In this document: in pieces, positions 8,694 through 17,017 of the stretch | Position numbering within the stretch: position 1 is the stretch's first letter | Layout: each line of letters opens with the position of its first letter | DNA from: Paraburkholderia sp. | Lineage (GTDB): Bacteria > Pseudomonadota > Gammaproteobacteria > Burkholderiales > Burkholderiaceae | Reading direction: 5' to 3' | NCBI GenBank assembly: GCA_004322045.1 | Contig: SCRN01000036.1 | Span: 1-64,000, forward strand | DNA length: 64,000 bases | Translations under genes and position numbers: made by a program | The notes under the pieces: generated by a model | What the model saw: the letters and a program-made list of their open reading frames with translations, nothing else | Told to the model about the DNA's origin: nothing | The model's database searches: none

Positions 8694-9899
8694 TCAGCGC
8701 GTGTGCTTTGTCAGGCTTGGCGCAAAGCCGCACATGGCCAGAGGAACGACCGCCAGCGCGGCCCCAACGTAAAACGTCGTCGATGCGCCGTGGCGATCCC
8801 AGAGCCAGCCGGCGATGACGCTCGCGAGTAGCATGCAGATGCCGCTCGCGAGATTAAAGACGCCAAACGCGCTCCCGCGCAGTGTCTGCGGTGCGGTTTC
8901 GGCCACCATCGCGGCGAGAATGCCCTGTGTGAAACCCATGTGCACGCCCCACAGGGCAACGCCGAGGAGCACCATGCCGATCGACGTGCTGGTGCCCAGT
9001 ACCAAATCTGCTGCGATCAGAAGAACCAGCCCGCAGGCGAGGAGAATTCTGCGATCGATGCGGTCTGACAGCGCACCTGCTGGATACGCGGAGAGCGAAT
9101 AGGCGAGGCTCATGACCACCATCACGCCGGGAATCCATGCGACGTTCAATCCTGTCTGCTTGGCGCGCAGCACGAGGAACGCTTCGCTGAAGCGAGTCAG
9201 CGTGAAAGCAGCACCGATCGCGACCACAAACCAGTAGCGGCCGGGGAATTCGGGCAGTGCTCGCCAGTGCAGCGGGGATCGGAAGCGGCGAGACGCGCCC
9301 GCATGGACCGGCTCTTCGATGCCAAAGAGGATCAAGCCGACCGCAATGAATGCAGGCACGACCGCAAACCACAGGACGGTGCGGATATGATCGGCGAACC
9401 AGAGCATCAATACGATGGCGACGAGCGGGCCGGCAAACGCACCGATTGTGTCCATCGACTGCCGAAGGCCGAAGCAGGCTCCGCGGATTTCCGGTGGAGC
9501 GATATCGGCGACGAGTGCATCACGCGGGGCGCCGCGGATACCCTTGCCGACGCGATCGAGCAGACGTGCGGTCACGACGATCGCGGGCGTGCTTGCAAGC
9601 GGGAAAAGCGGCTTGGTGAACGCGGCCAGCCCGTAGCCGAGCAACAGCAGCGCCTTGCGCTTGCCAAGCCAATCACTCACGGGGCCCGAGAAGATCTTGA
9701 CGATCATCGCAGTTGATTCGGCCGCTCCCTCGAGCAAACCGAGTGCCGTGACGCTCATGCCCATCGTGGTGACGAGAAAGATGGGCAACAACGCATGAAT
9801 CAGCTCGGACGACAGATCCATGAAGAGGCTGACAAGCCCAAGCATTCGGACCGCACGAGGGATAGGGACGCGGGCGCTGGCAGAGGTATCAGGTGTCAT
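8694..9899 (-). CDS. MFS transporter
   Basis: A 401-residue protein with about twelve hydrophobic segments and the loop motif SDWLGKRKALLLLGYG after helix 2, typical of the major facilitator superfamily. RLLDRVGKGIRGAPRDA in the next loop marks a subfamily of bacterial MFS proteins whose substrate is not established. It lies 31 bp upstream of the PAP2 phosphatase on the same strand. Export of a small molecule or metal complex is possible, but nothing in the sequence fixes the substrate. Confidence 0.85.
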   Translation of the reverse strand: MTPDTSASARVPIPRAVRMLGLVSLFMDLSSELIHALLPIFLVTTMGMSVTALGLLEGAAESTAMIVKIFSGPVSDWLGKRKALLLLGYGLAAFTKPLFPLASTPAIVVTARLLDRVGKGIRGAPRDALVADIAPPEIRGACFGLRQSMDTIGAFAGPLVAIVLMLWFADHIRTVLWFAVVPAFIAVGLILFGIEEPVHAGASRRFRSPLHWRALPEFPGRYWFVVAIGAAFTLTRFSEAFLVLRAKQTGLNVAWIPGVMVVMSLAYSLSAYPAGALSDRIDRRILLACGLVLLIAADLVLGTSTSIGMVLLGVALWGVHMGFTQGILAAMVAETAPQTLRGSAFGVFNLASGICMLLASVIAGWLWDRHGASTTFYVGAALAVVPLAMCGFAPSLTKHTR

Positions 9900-9976
9900 C
9901 GTTCGTTATCGAGAAAGAGAGGTGCTGCCACTGATCAATCGGCGAGACATGGCCTCATCGTCGGTCTGGAAGCCGC

Positions 9977-10011
9977 ATGTGATGCTGCAAGTGATGCTGC
10001 AAGTGATGCAA
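9977..10011. repeat. Short tandem repeat, unit gtgatgctgcaa
   Basis: Roughly two and a half copies of a 12-base unit (gtgatgctgcaa) stand in tandem in the 140-base gap between the MFS start and the Adhesin_E-like gene. It is too short to assign a role; it may be a slippage product or part of a regulatory region. Confidence 0.6.
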
Positions 10012-10042
10012 GCGTCGGTCGTCATACACCCAACTATTTTCC

Positions 10043-10462
10043 TCACCGATTGTCACTTTCTGCCCCACATACCGCCCTCGAAACAGCGTCAATCTTGCTC
10101 GAGCCAAGAATGGGCTCGAGTTTGCCCACGGAACCGCCGAACTGCGATAGCACCTTTCCGGAGGCATCGAGGAACTTGCCGCCCGCAATGCCATAGCGCG
10201 CGTTCTTGCAGTCCAGCACGAAAAGCGTCATGTCCGCCGTGTAGTGAACCTCAACATCCGTCTGGGGTGACGAATAGAGCGTCTTCGTCCAGACGCTGAT
10301 GAGACCATGCGCGTCCTTCTTCAAAGAGCCAGCATCCACGAAGACTTGGACATCGGGGCTTGCGGCCACGCGCACCCAGGCTGGCTGTGCGATTGCGTCG
10401 ATTGCGGTGATGAAGAGGATCGTCGCCAAGAAGAGGCCTCGTCGCTGCCTCGTCGCTGCCAC
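10043..10462 (-). CDS. Secreted Adhesin_E-like protein
   Basis: From a GTG at 10462 the product is 139 residues with an ideal signal peptide: a basic N-terminus (RQRRG), a hydrophobic core LFLATILFITAI, and a likely cleavage after AIAQ. The mature part (WVRVAASPDVQVFVDAGSLK, two later cysteines, conserved aromatic beta pattern) resembles the surface-adhesin protein E / Adhesin_E domain common in betaproteobacteria. The frame remains open upstream to about 10600 but that part is unlike protein. The start is uncertain; no clear ribosome site is seen. It is the last gene of the long minus-strand block, 138 bp after the DUF2127 gene. Confidence 0.6.
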   Translation of the reverse strand: MAATRQRRGLFLATILFITAIDAIAQPAWVRVAASPDVQVFVDAGSLKKDAHGLISVWTKTLYSSPQTDVEVHYTADMTLFVLDCKNARYGIAGGKFLDASGKVLSQFGGSVGKLEPILGSSKIDAVSRAVCGAESDNR

Positions 10463-10600
10463 GTCGCGACGAGGCGAACAATGCGCAGGGGGGGCACGCG
10501 GCGCGGGTCGAAGATCGCATCGAAGTCGTTCGTGTCTCGATATGTTGTCAGCGGACTCCCCGAATGGTGCTTGCCGAGAGCCGCACGAAACCGGATTCAA

Positions 10601-11110
10601 TCAAGAGCCTGCCGGGGCGATTCTCCGCTCGTTTCGGAGATATCGGTACTCGTGCCACGTGAGCGCGATAATGACGACGTCCAGGGCCGTGATGAGCAGC
10701 AACCATATTGAATGCGTGAAGGTGTATCGGTAAAGTTGGTAGACGATGAACGCACCGAATACGACTATTGAGACGGGGTAATACCAAAGTCTCTCTCGCA
10801 GTAGACCGACGATCAGCCACAGTTTGATCACGCCGTGTCCGAGCAGATAGACGGCCGCGAATTCCCGGGTGCCGATTGAAAGATGCTGTACCGTATGGAG
10901 GAGAAGGTTGGCCACGAGATCGTGCGGATCTTCGACGAACTCTTCCCTGGTGACCCAAAGCACGAGCGTCAGAAAAAGTTGCTGCGGAATGAAATAGGCA
11001 GCAACACCAGCGAGGATTTCCGAAAGCGCGAAAGCAGCCTTGAACCACAGGCTTACCTCGAAGACCAGATGGATCTTCTTTTCATCGAGAAATGTGTTCA
11101 AGCGAATCAC
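10601..11110 (-). CDS. DUF2127-family membrane protein
   Basis: A 169-residue protein from a GTG start with GGAG about eight bases upstream. The N-terminal IHLVFEVSLWFKAAFALSEI and the later LGHGVIKLWLIVGLLRERLW match the DUF2127 family, small proteins with about four transmembrane helices and unknown function. The charged first 14 residues are cytosolic. It follows the DedA-LssY gene by 41 bases in the same direction, so it is likely in the same transcript as the pump and ATPase genes. Confidence 0.75.
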   Translation of the reverse strand: MIRLNTFLDEKKIHLVFEVSLWFKAAFALSEILAGVAAYFIPQQLFLTLVLWVTREEFVEDPHDLVANLLLHTVQHLSIGTREFAAVYLLGHGVIKLWLIVGLLRERLWYYPVSIVVFGAFIVYQLYRYTFTHSIWLLLITALDVVIIALTWHEYRYLRNERRIAPAGS

Positions 11111-11151
11111 GAGGGTCTCTCCAATGGTTCATAGCGAGCGTTGCATCAGCC

Positions 11152-13200
11152 TCATTCATACCCCGGCGTGTCGGTGTTGGATGCGCCAGACGCTCCTGGT
11201 AGCACCAGCACCGCATCTCGAATCCGATTGTTTTCCGTTATCGAGCGGATCGCGGACCGGCCGCGTAGGTCGAGCAGCGTGACGATCGTCGCGGTGCTCG
11301 TGATGTTCTGCGTGGACGCCAGTATGGAAAGATGCGCGGGCCGAGACAGCGTTTCATGGTAGACGGCTCCGTACCAAAGCGGCTCCGCGCCTTGGGCGCT
11401 CTGAACGACGTAATGCGATGGCCAAAGGCGCAGCACAAACCTGCCGTCGGGCGAATCCGGTTCAGTACGTATGAACGTGAGCTGTGAGTTTTCCCCTCGC
11501 GAGTATTTCGGTAGCATGGGCAATTGAGTCGGCTGGGTCTGGGGCAGCAGCCAGCCCAATGCCGAGTGCACCGACCACGCGGGCGCTGCCAGCCAGCCAA
11601 TTTGCTGCAAGCGCTGCTCGATAGTCCCGGTGCTTGCTGGCCATTGCAGCGATAGTGGCTCTTCCTCGTCGCCGCTGATCTCTGTGCGTCTTGCCGGAAG
11701 CCGCTGCCAGCCGGTGTCCATCCACTCGCCGATCTTCAATGAAGTGACCGTCACCGTGGAAGGGGGCGATGACACCTCGATCGACTGGAGCCCCGCCGGA
11801 ACAGCCCACGATCCCGCGATGGCCAACGAGCCGATTACGACGAGGGCCACGCCCTTGGGGTGCATGTTGTCCCGGACATGCCAGAACGCATAAGCCCCAC
11901 CCAGTATGGCGAACCATGCCAACCCAAGCGCCCAGCCCCCCAGTAACCCGCTCAGCCAGGTTTTACCTAAGTAGAGGTCCGCAAGGCCGCCAACGACGAT
12001 CCAGAGCGCGATGGCAATTGCGACGGCGGTACGCCACGATATCGCTTGCCGACGCGAGATCGCCCACCCCAGAAACGCGTACACGAGAATGTTGAAAGCC
12101 GCCTGTCCATCCGGCAGTGGCGTATGCGGAGCGTTAGGGTGCCAGTCGAGGGGCAACGCACCTCCCGATTTTGCCCAATCGAAGGGTGACAGCACGACGG
12201 CTATTCCTACCAAAATGATCCACCAGACCGCCGTCTTCCAGCTTCGCCTCAGGACAAACCATACCAGCACGGCAGACGCCATCGCGAAACCGACGACGCG
12301 ACCATTCAACGCAGCGATGCTTGCCATCACCGCGTCGGCCGGCGTTGCATGCAGCGATTGCAGGAACGTATAAAGTGATGTATCAGCCCGCATCAGCGGA
12401 TCGTTGGCAATCACGTCCTGCAAGACGCCACCGAAGAGCCATACACTGGCAATAAGGAGCAAGGCGAATGCCGAAACGGTAGGGAACTCAGGATCGTCGA
12501 GTTTGATGACTCGTTGTACGCGGTCTCCGAACCGGGGGAAGCGACGCGCCATCACGAGCATCGCGTGCCGCGCGGTGTGCTTCGCGGCGGGAATCCCTCG
12601 CGTGATCGTCAGTCGAGCCAAGCGGACGACGAGGTAAAGCAGTACCACGAGAAGAATCAGCGCAGCGGCCAGGCGCGTGCTGACCGCTTCCGCCAAGGCG
12701 GCCGACGCGCCGAAGACGATACCGGGTATGAGATTGATCGGCGCCCAGATCACCGCTGAGACGACGTTGGCGGAGTAAAACCTCAACCGCCCCAGATGCG
12801 CGGTGCCGACCAGAAGCGGCACGATAGAACGCACCGGTGCGAAGAATCGGGCGAGCAAGAGGCTCCTGCCCCCGTGCCGCTTGACGAACTGCTCACCGCG
12901 CACCCAACGGACCTCATGCCCCTTCGCCTGGAACCATGAGCGGACCTTGCCGTGAAAGCGGCGGCCCAATTCGTAGCTCAGACCGTCACCCACGATTCCA
13001 CCCAGAGCGGACAACGCGATCGTCAGCCACCCGTCGAGCACCCCCGCACCGACGAGGGCGCCCGCGAAAAACATGACGATACTCGCCGGCACCATCGCGA
13101 TCGTACCCACAACTGCGATCGCTTCGGCAGCCGCGATGGCAAATACCACGGCCAATACGAGAAAGGGGTGGTTGCTGATCGATACAAGCCAGGTATGCAT
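11152..13200 (-). CDS. DedA (VTT) - degenerate PAP2 - LssY_C fusion protein
   Basis: A 682-residue membrane protein. The start at ATG 13200 is chosen because AAGGAG sits six bases before it. Residues about 10-200 are a DedA/VTT domain (ARFFAPVRSIVPLLVG is the family signature), a fold linked to lipid scrambling and proton-coupled membrane homeostasis. Residues about 235-440 align with a PAP2 domain but the catalytic residues are lost: KSGGALPLDW near 342 for KxxxxxxRP, LPDGQAA near 360 for PSxHA, and GLADLYLGKTWLSGLL near 403 for SRxYLGVHWVSDV. The remaining C-terminus resembles LssY_C. The upstream gene is the ATPase-PAP2-LssY fusion, whose PAP2 is intact. Function of the fusion is unknown. 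Confidence 0.85.
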   Translation of the reverse strand: MHTWLVSISNHPFLVLAVVFAIAAAEAIAVVGTIAMVPASIVMFFAGALVGAGVLDGWLTIALSALGGIVGDGLSYELGRRFHGKVRSWFQAKGHEVRWVRGEQFVKRHGGRSLLLARFFAPVRSIVPLLVGTAHLGRLRFYSANVVSAVIWAPINLIPGIVFGASAALAEAVSTRLAAALILLVVLLYLVVRLARLTITRGIPAAKHTARHAMLVMARRFPRFGDRVQRVIKLDDPEFPTVSAFALLLIASVWLFGGVLQDVIANDPLMRADTSLYTFLQSLHATPADAVMASIAALNGRVVGFAMASAVLVWFVLRRSWKTAVWWIILVGIAVVLSPFDWAKSGGALPLDWHPNAPHTPLPDGQAAFNILVYAFLGWAISRRQAISWRTAVAIAIALWIVVGGLADLYLGKTWLSGLLGGWALGLAWFAILGGAYAFWHVRDNMHPKGVALVVIGSLAIAGSWAVPAGLQSIEVSSPPSTVTVTSLKIGEWMDTGWQRLPARRTEISGDEEEPLSLQWPASTGTIEQRLQQIGWLAAPAWSVHSALGWLLPQTQPTQLPMLPKYSRGENSQLTFIRTEPDSPDGRFVLRLWPSHYVVQSAQGAEPLWYGAVYHETLSRPAHLSILASTQNITSTATIVTLLDLRGRSAIRSITENNRIRDAVLVLPGASGASNTDTPGYE

Positions 13201-13210
13201 GGACATCTCC

Positions 13211-16200
13211 TTATCCACACGTGCCGTTTGGTATGTATTGTGGCGTCCGATTACCCGCCGCATCAGGGAGTGTTACGGTGCAGAGGAGCCATACACGCCC
13301 ATCCCAGCGCTGGAAAGCAGCGCTGACCGGATCGTCCCGTGTAACGCCCTGCGCACCGGCGAATTGCCTCGCGAACGCGGCGGCCGGCACCGTGAAGTCC
13401 TCGTCGGGCGACTGAACCGAGAACGACCACGCGATTCCTGTCGTGGGAAGTTCGCGCGTCACCGTACCCGTCCAGATCGGAACGGTACCGTGCGTCGAGC
13501 CGGGCAGCGCCATCTCAGCGGCCGGCCAGAGCCGCAACACGAGCAGCGTGCCTCGCGCCCCGTCGGAAAAGCGGACGAACGCCATTGCGGGAACTGCGCC
13601 CTCGTGGAACTCAAGCGCAATGGCGGGTGCCGCCCGCACGCCGCGCGTTGCCGGCGCGGCAGGCCAGGCCAGGTTGCTGCGGGCCGCCTGCCACCCGTTC
13701 GCTTCCATCACGCGTTCGATCGTCCGCGCGGTGGCGGCCCACTGGACGTTGAACGGCTCATCGATTCTGCCGACCGCCGCCACGCGCCCGACCGGCAGCG
13801 TTTGCCACGCGCCCCCTCGCCACTGGGTAGCCGTCATCCGCTCGACCCGCTCGACCGGGCGGTAAAGCACGACGTCCACCGCGTGGCGTCGCACGATATG
13901 CAGCGTGGCGCCGGCCAGCAACGTCAACGCGACGAGCACCATCAGCCGCTTCGCGCCGATCGGCTCGATGGTCCGAAGCGAATAGCCGACGGCGAGCACG
14001 GTGACCCAGGCGAGCCCAAAGCTCAGGCCAGCGACAACATCGGAGACCCAATGCACCCCCAGATAGAGGCGCGACGCCGCAATGAGCGAGACGGCCACCG
14101 CGGTGACGAGCACGATGGCCGTTCGCTGCCGATGTCGCTGCCCGTCGCACAGCAGGAACGCGAGGAATCCGTACGTGACGATGGCGAGCGTCGCGTGACT
14201 GCTCGGGAACGAAAAGCTCTCGGCACCGCTCGCGAACGGGTTCGGGCGGACGCGATGCAGCGCCAGCTTCAGGAGCTTGACGATGACCTCCGCACCGCCC
14301 ACCGCGGCCAGCCAGTAGATCGCGGCGCGCCATCGCCGGTGCCACACGAACCACGACAGGACGACCAGCACGACGGGGACCACGACGGCGGCGTCGCCTA
14401 GCTCGGACATGGCGGTCATCCACGCGTCGAGCGGCGGTGTGCGGACGTGCTGCAGCGTGCGATAGACAATGAGGTCCGCCTGCATCAGTGGGTCCTTCGA
14501 CAGCACGTCTTCCAGCACGCCGAGGAACAGCCACGCGCTGCCGCCGAATATCAGCACCGATATGGGGATGAGCGCCTTGTGCCGACGCCACAACGCCAGC
14601 AAGGCGCGTGTCGCCGACAGGATCGGCGGTTCGGCAGGAAGCACCGGAGATTTCTGGATGGCGTCGGAACGTGACGTTACCCCACGCAGCGCGGAGCACG
14701 CCAATACGATCATGCCGATCGCCCCTAGCCAGATGCGCAGCGGAAGCGGTTCGAGCGCAAAGAAGGCGCGCAAGAGCGCCGTGCTTGCGACTACTACAAA
14801 GGATGCGGCCATCGCCGCAACGATGCCGACGCGCAGGCGGGTCAGCGGCCGCACCAGCAGAGCGACGATCCACAGCGCGATGCCGAACAGCGTCAACGTT
14901 GCCGCGCTGCGTGCCTGTTCGAGCGTGCCGTGCAGGTAGCTGAGCGTGACGGAATACGCGGCGAACGTCGCGATCGCCGCGAGGACGCCCGCCGGCACCG
15001 TGAAGCGCAGCACGCGCTCTACGAAGCCGCGGCGCGCGCGTTCCGCGGTCGGTTCGAGCGAGAGAAAGAACGCCGGGATGCCGATGGTAAGCGAACCGAC
15101 GAGCGTCAGGTGTCGCGGCAAGAATGGAAATGCGAGATCGGCGACGCCGATCGCAAACGCGAGCAGCATCACGTAGACGGTCTTGGTCACGACCAGGTTC
15201 GCGACCCGTTCGACGTTGCCGATCACGCGCCGGCCTTCGTTGACGATCGACGGCAGGCTCGCGAAGCGATTATCGGTCAGCACGGCCTGGGCCACCGCCG
15301 CCGCCGCGCCGCTGCCGCCCCCCATCGCGATGCCGATGTCGGACTCCTTGAGCGCGAGCAGGTCGTTCACGCCGTCGCCGATCATCGCGACCACATGGCC
15401 GCGGGCGCGCAGCGCCGTCACCATCGCCGCCTTCAGGGTTGGCGAGACGCGGCCGAACACGGTCTCTCGCTCCATCACGTCGCCGAGCTGGCTGGCGCTT
15501 TCCGGCAGCGTGCGCGCGTCAATGCCGGCTCCGGTGCCGGCGATGCCCGCGCGCTGCGCGACTTCGGCGGCCGTGTCCGGATGATCTCCGGAGATCACCT
15601 TGAGCGACACGCCCTGCGCGGCAAAGTAAGCGACGGTTGACTGCGCATCGGCACGGATGCGCTCCGCGAGCAGCACCAGCGCGACGGGTGTGATCGCATC
15701 GGGCAGCCCGTCCGCGACGAGGGCCGCGTCGGACCGTGCGAGCAGCAGCACCCTGCGGCCTTCGCGCGCATGGGCGGACACGGTCCGGCGCAGTTCGTCC
15801 GCGGCCGCCGTCCCGCCGAGCAGAACATCCGGCGCGCCCAGTAGCCACGTGCCATGGCCGTCAAACGACGCACTCGCCCATTTCCTGGCCGACGAGAACG
15901 GGACGGCATGGGTCGCATGCCATGCCGGCGATGCGTCGCAGCCCGCCGCAATCGCGCGCAGCGTCGCGTTCGGTGCGGGATCGCTCCGCACCAGCGCGCT
16001 GAGCGCATCGTGGGCATCGGCGTCGCCGTCAAGGCGTTCCAGGCGCTCCATGACAGGCTCCCCTTCCGTCAGCGTGCCGGTCTTGTCGAGACAGAGCACG
16101 TCCACACGCGCGAGGGTCTCGATGGCGGGCAGTTCCTGCATGAGGGCGCCACGTTGCGCCAGCCGTACCGCACCGATGGCGAGCGCCACGCTCGTCAGCA

Positions 16201-17017
16201 ATACCAGCCCTTCGGGCACCATGCCGGCGACCCCGCCCGCGGAATAGAGCAGCGCCTCATTGAGCGACGTGCCCCGCAGCAACTGGGTCGCCACCATCAA
16301 CGCCGACAGCGGCACGATCACCCAGCCGACGTAGCGCAGCATGCGATTAATGCCGGCGCTCAGTTCCGACTGCGGCGGCACGAAACGCCGTGCCTGCGCC
16401 GCGAGCTGGTGGGCCCAGGCGTCGCGTCCGACCCGCGTGGCCCGAACCCATCCCTGCCCGGCGACGACGAAGCTGCCCGACAGCAACTCGGATTCGGGCG
16501 TTTTGGTCTGCGGTTCGGATTCTCCCGTCAGCAGGGATTCATCGATCTCGAGCCCGTTCGCCGCGCACACGACGCCATCGACGACAATCTGGTCGCCTCG
16601 TTCGACGGCGATCAGGTCGTCCTTCACGATGTCGCCCAGCAAGACCTCGATCGTCTGCCCCTCGCGGCGTACTCGCGCATGCGGCTGGTGCAGCAGCGCG
16701 AGCCGGTCGAGCTGACGTTTCGCCCGCCACTCCTGAACGATCCCGATGAGCGAGTTCGTGATCAGCACGCCGCCAAAGAGCGCATCCTGCCAGGGGCCGA
16801 CGGCAAGCACCACGGCGCATAGCGTGCCTAAAAGCGCGTTGAAGCGCGTGAACATGTTGGCGCGCACGATCTCGCCAAGGCTGCGGCTCGTCTGCCGCCG
16901 GACGCGGTTGATCTCGCCGCGGCTTCGGCGTTCGGCCACCTCGGCCACGCTGAGGCCGTTCGGAAGATCCGCCATCGCCGGCTGCTCAGTCACTTGTCGT
17001 CTCTCGGTTCGACTCAC
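13211..17017 (-). CDS. CtpE-like P-type ATPase fused to PAP2 phosphatase and LssY_C domain
   Basis: A 1268-residue protein from a GTG that overlaps the RND stop (GTGA). Residues 1 to about 790 are a complete P-type ATPase: ESLLTGES (about 160), GMVPEGLVLLTSVALAIGAV (265-284), DKTGTLT (311-317) and MIGDGVNDLLALKESD (545-560). The MVPEGL helix-4 motif is that of CtpE-type, Ca2+-linked ATPases rather than the CPC motif of copper pumps. Residues about 800-1010 are a PAP2 phosphatase with all three motifs intact: K-x6-RP near 917, SFPSSHATL near 936 and ASRLYLGVHWVSDV near 981. Residues about 1040-1250 are an LssY_C-like domain. The fusion suggests cation transport coupled to hydrolysis of a lipid phosphate, but this is inference. 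Confidence 0.9.
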   Translation of the reverse strand: MSRTERRQVTEQPAMADLPNGLSVAEVAERRSRGEINRVRRQTSRSLGEIVRANMFTRFNALLGTLCAVVLAVGPWQDALFGGVLITNSLIGIVQEWRAKRQLDRLALLHQPHARVRREGQTIEVLLGDIVKDDLIAVERGDQIVVDGVVCAANGLEIDESLLTGESEPQTKTPESELLSGSFVVAGQGWVRATRVGRDAWAHQLAAQARRFVPPQSELSAGINRMLRYVGWVIVPLSALMVATQLLRGTSLNEALLYSAGGVAGMVPEGLVLLTSVALAIGAVRLAQRGALMQELPAIETLARVDVLCLDKTGTLTEGEPVMERLERLDGDADAHDALSALVRSDPAPNATLRAIAAGCDASPAWHATHAVPFSSARKWASASFDGHGTWLLGAPDVLLGGTAAADELRRTVSAHAREGRRVLLLARSDAALVADGLPDAITPVALVLLAERIRADAQSTVAYFAAQGVSLKVISGDHPDTAAEVAQRAGIAGTGAGIDARTLPESASQLGDVMERETVFGRVSPTLKAAMVTALRARGHVVAMIGDGVNDLLALKESDIGIAMGGGSGAAAAVAQAVLTDNRFASLPSIVNEGRRVIGNVERVANLVVTKTVYVMLLAFAIGVADLAFPFLPRHLTLVGSLTIGIPAFFLSLEPTAERARRGFVERVLRFTVPAGVLAAIATFAAYSVTLSYLHGTLEQARSAATLTLFGIALWIVALLVRPLTRLRVGIVAAMAASFVVVASTALLRAFFALEPLPLRIWLGAIGMIVLACSALRGVTSRSDAIQKSPVLPAEPPILSATRALLALWRRHKALIPISVLIFGGSAWLFLGVLEDVLSKDPLMQADLIVYRTLQHVRTPPLDAWMTAMSELGDAAVVVPVVLVVLSWFVWHRRWRAAIYWLAAVGGAEVIVKLLKLALHRVRPNPFASGAESFSFPSSHATLAIVTYGFLAFLLCDGQRHRQRTAIVLVTAVAVSLIAASRLYLGVHWVSDVVAGLSFGLAWVTVLAVGYSLRTIEPIGAKRLMVLVALTLLAGATLHIVRRHAVDVVLYRPVERVERMTATQWRGGAWQTLPVGRVAAVGRIDEPFNVQWAATARTIERVMEANGWQAARSNLAWPAAPATRGVRAAPAIALEFHEGAVPAMAFVRFSDGARGTLLVLRLWPAAEMALPGSTHGTVPIWTGTVTRELPTTGIAWSFSVQSPDEDFTVPAAAFARQFAGAQGVTRDDPVSAAFQRWDGRVWLLCTVTLPDAAGNRTPQYIPNGTCG

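Noticed and set aside
10299-10733. Plus-strand frames opposite the Adhesin_E-like and DUF2127 genes
   Set aside because: No ribosome site or recognisable domain; the minus strand has signal peptide and family patterns.
14930-15640. Long plus-strand frame of 236 residues opposite the P-type ATPase
   Set aside because: Arg/His-rich antisense shadow; the minus-strand frame has every ATPase motif.
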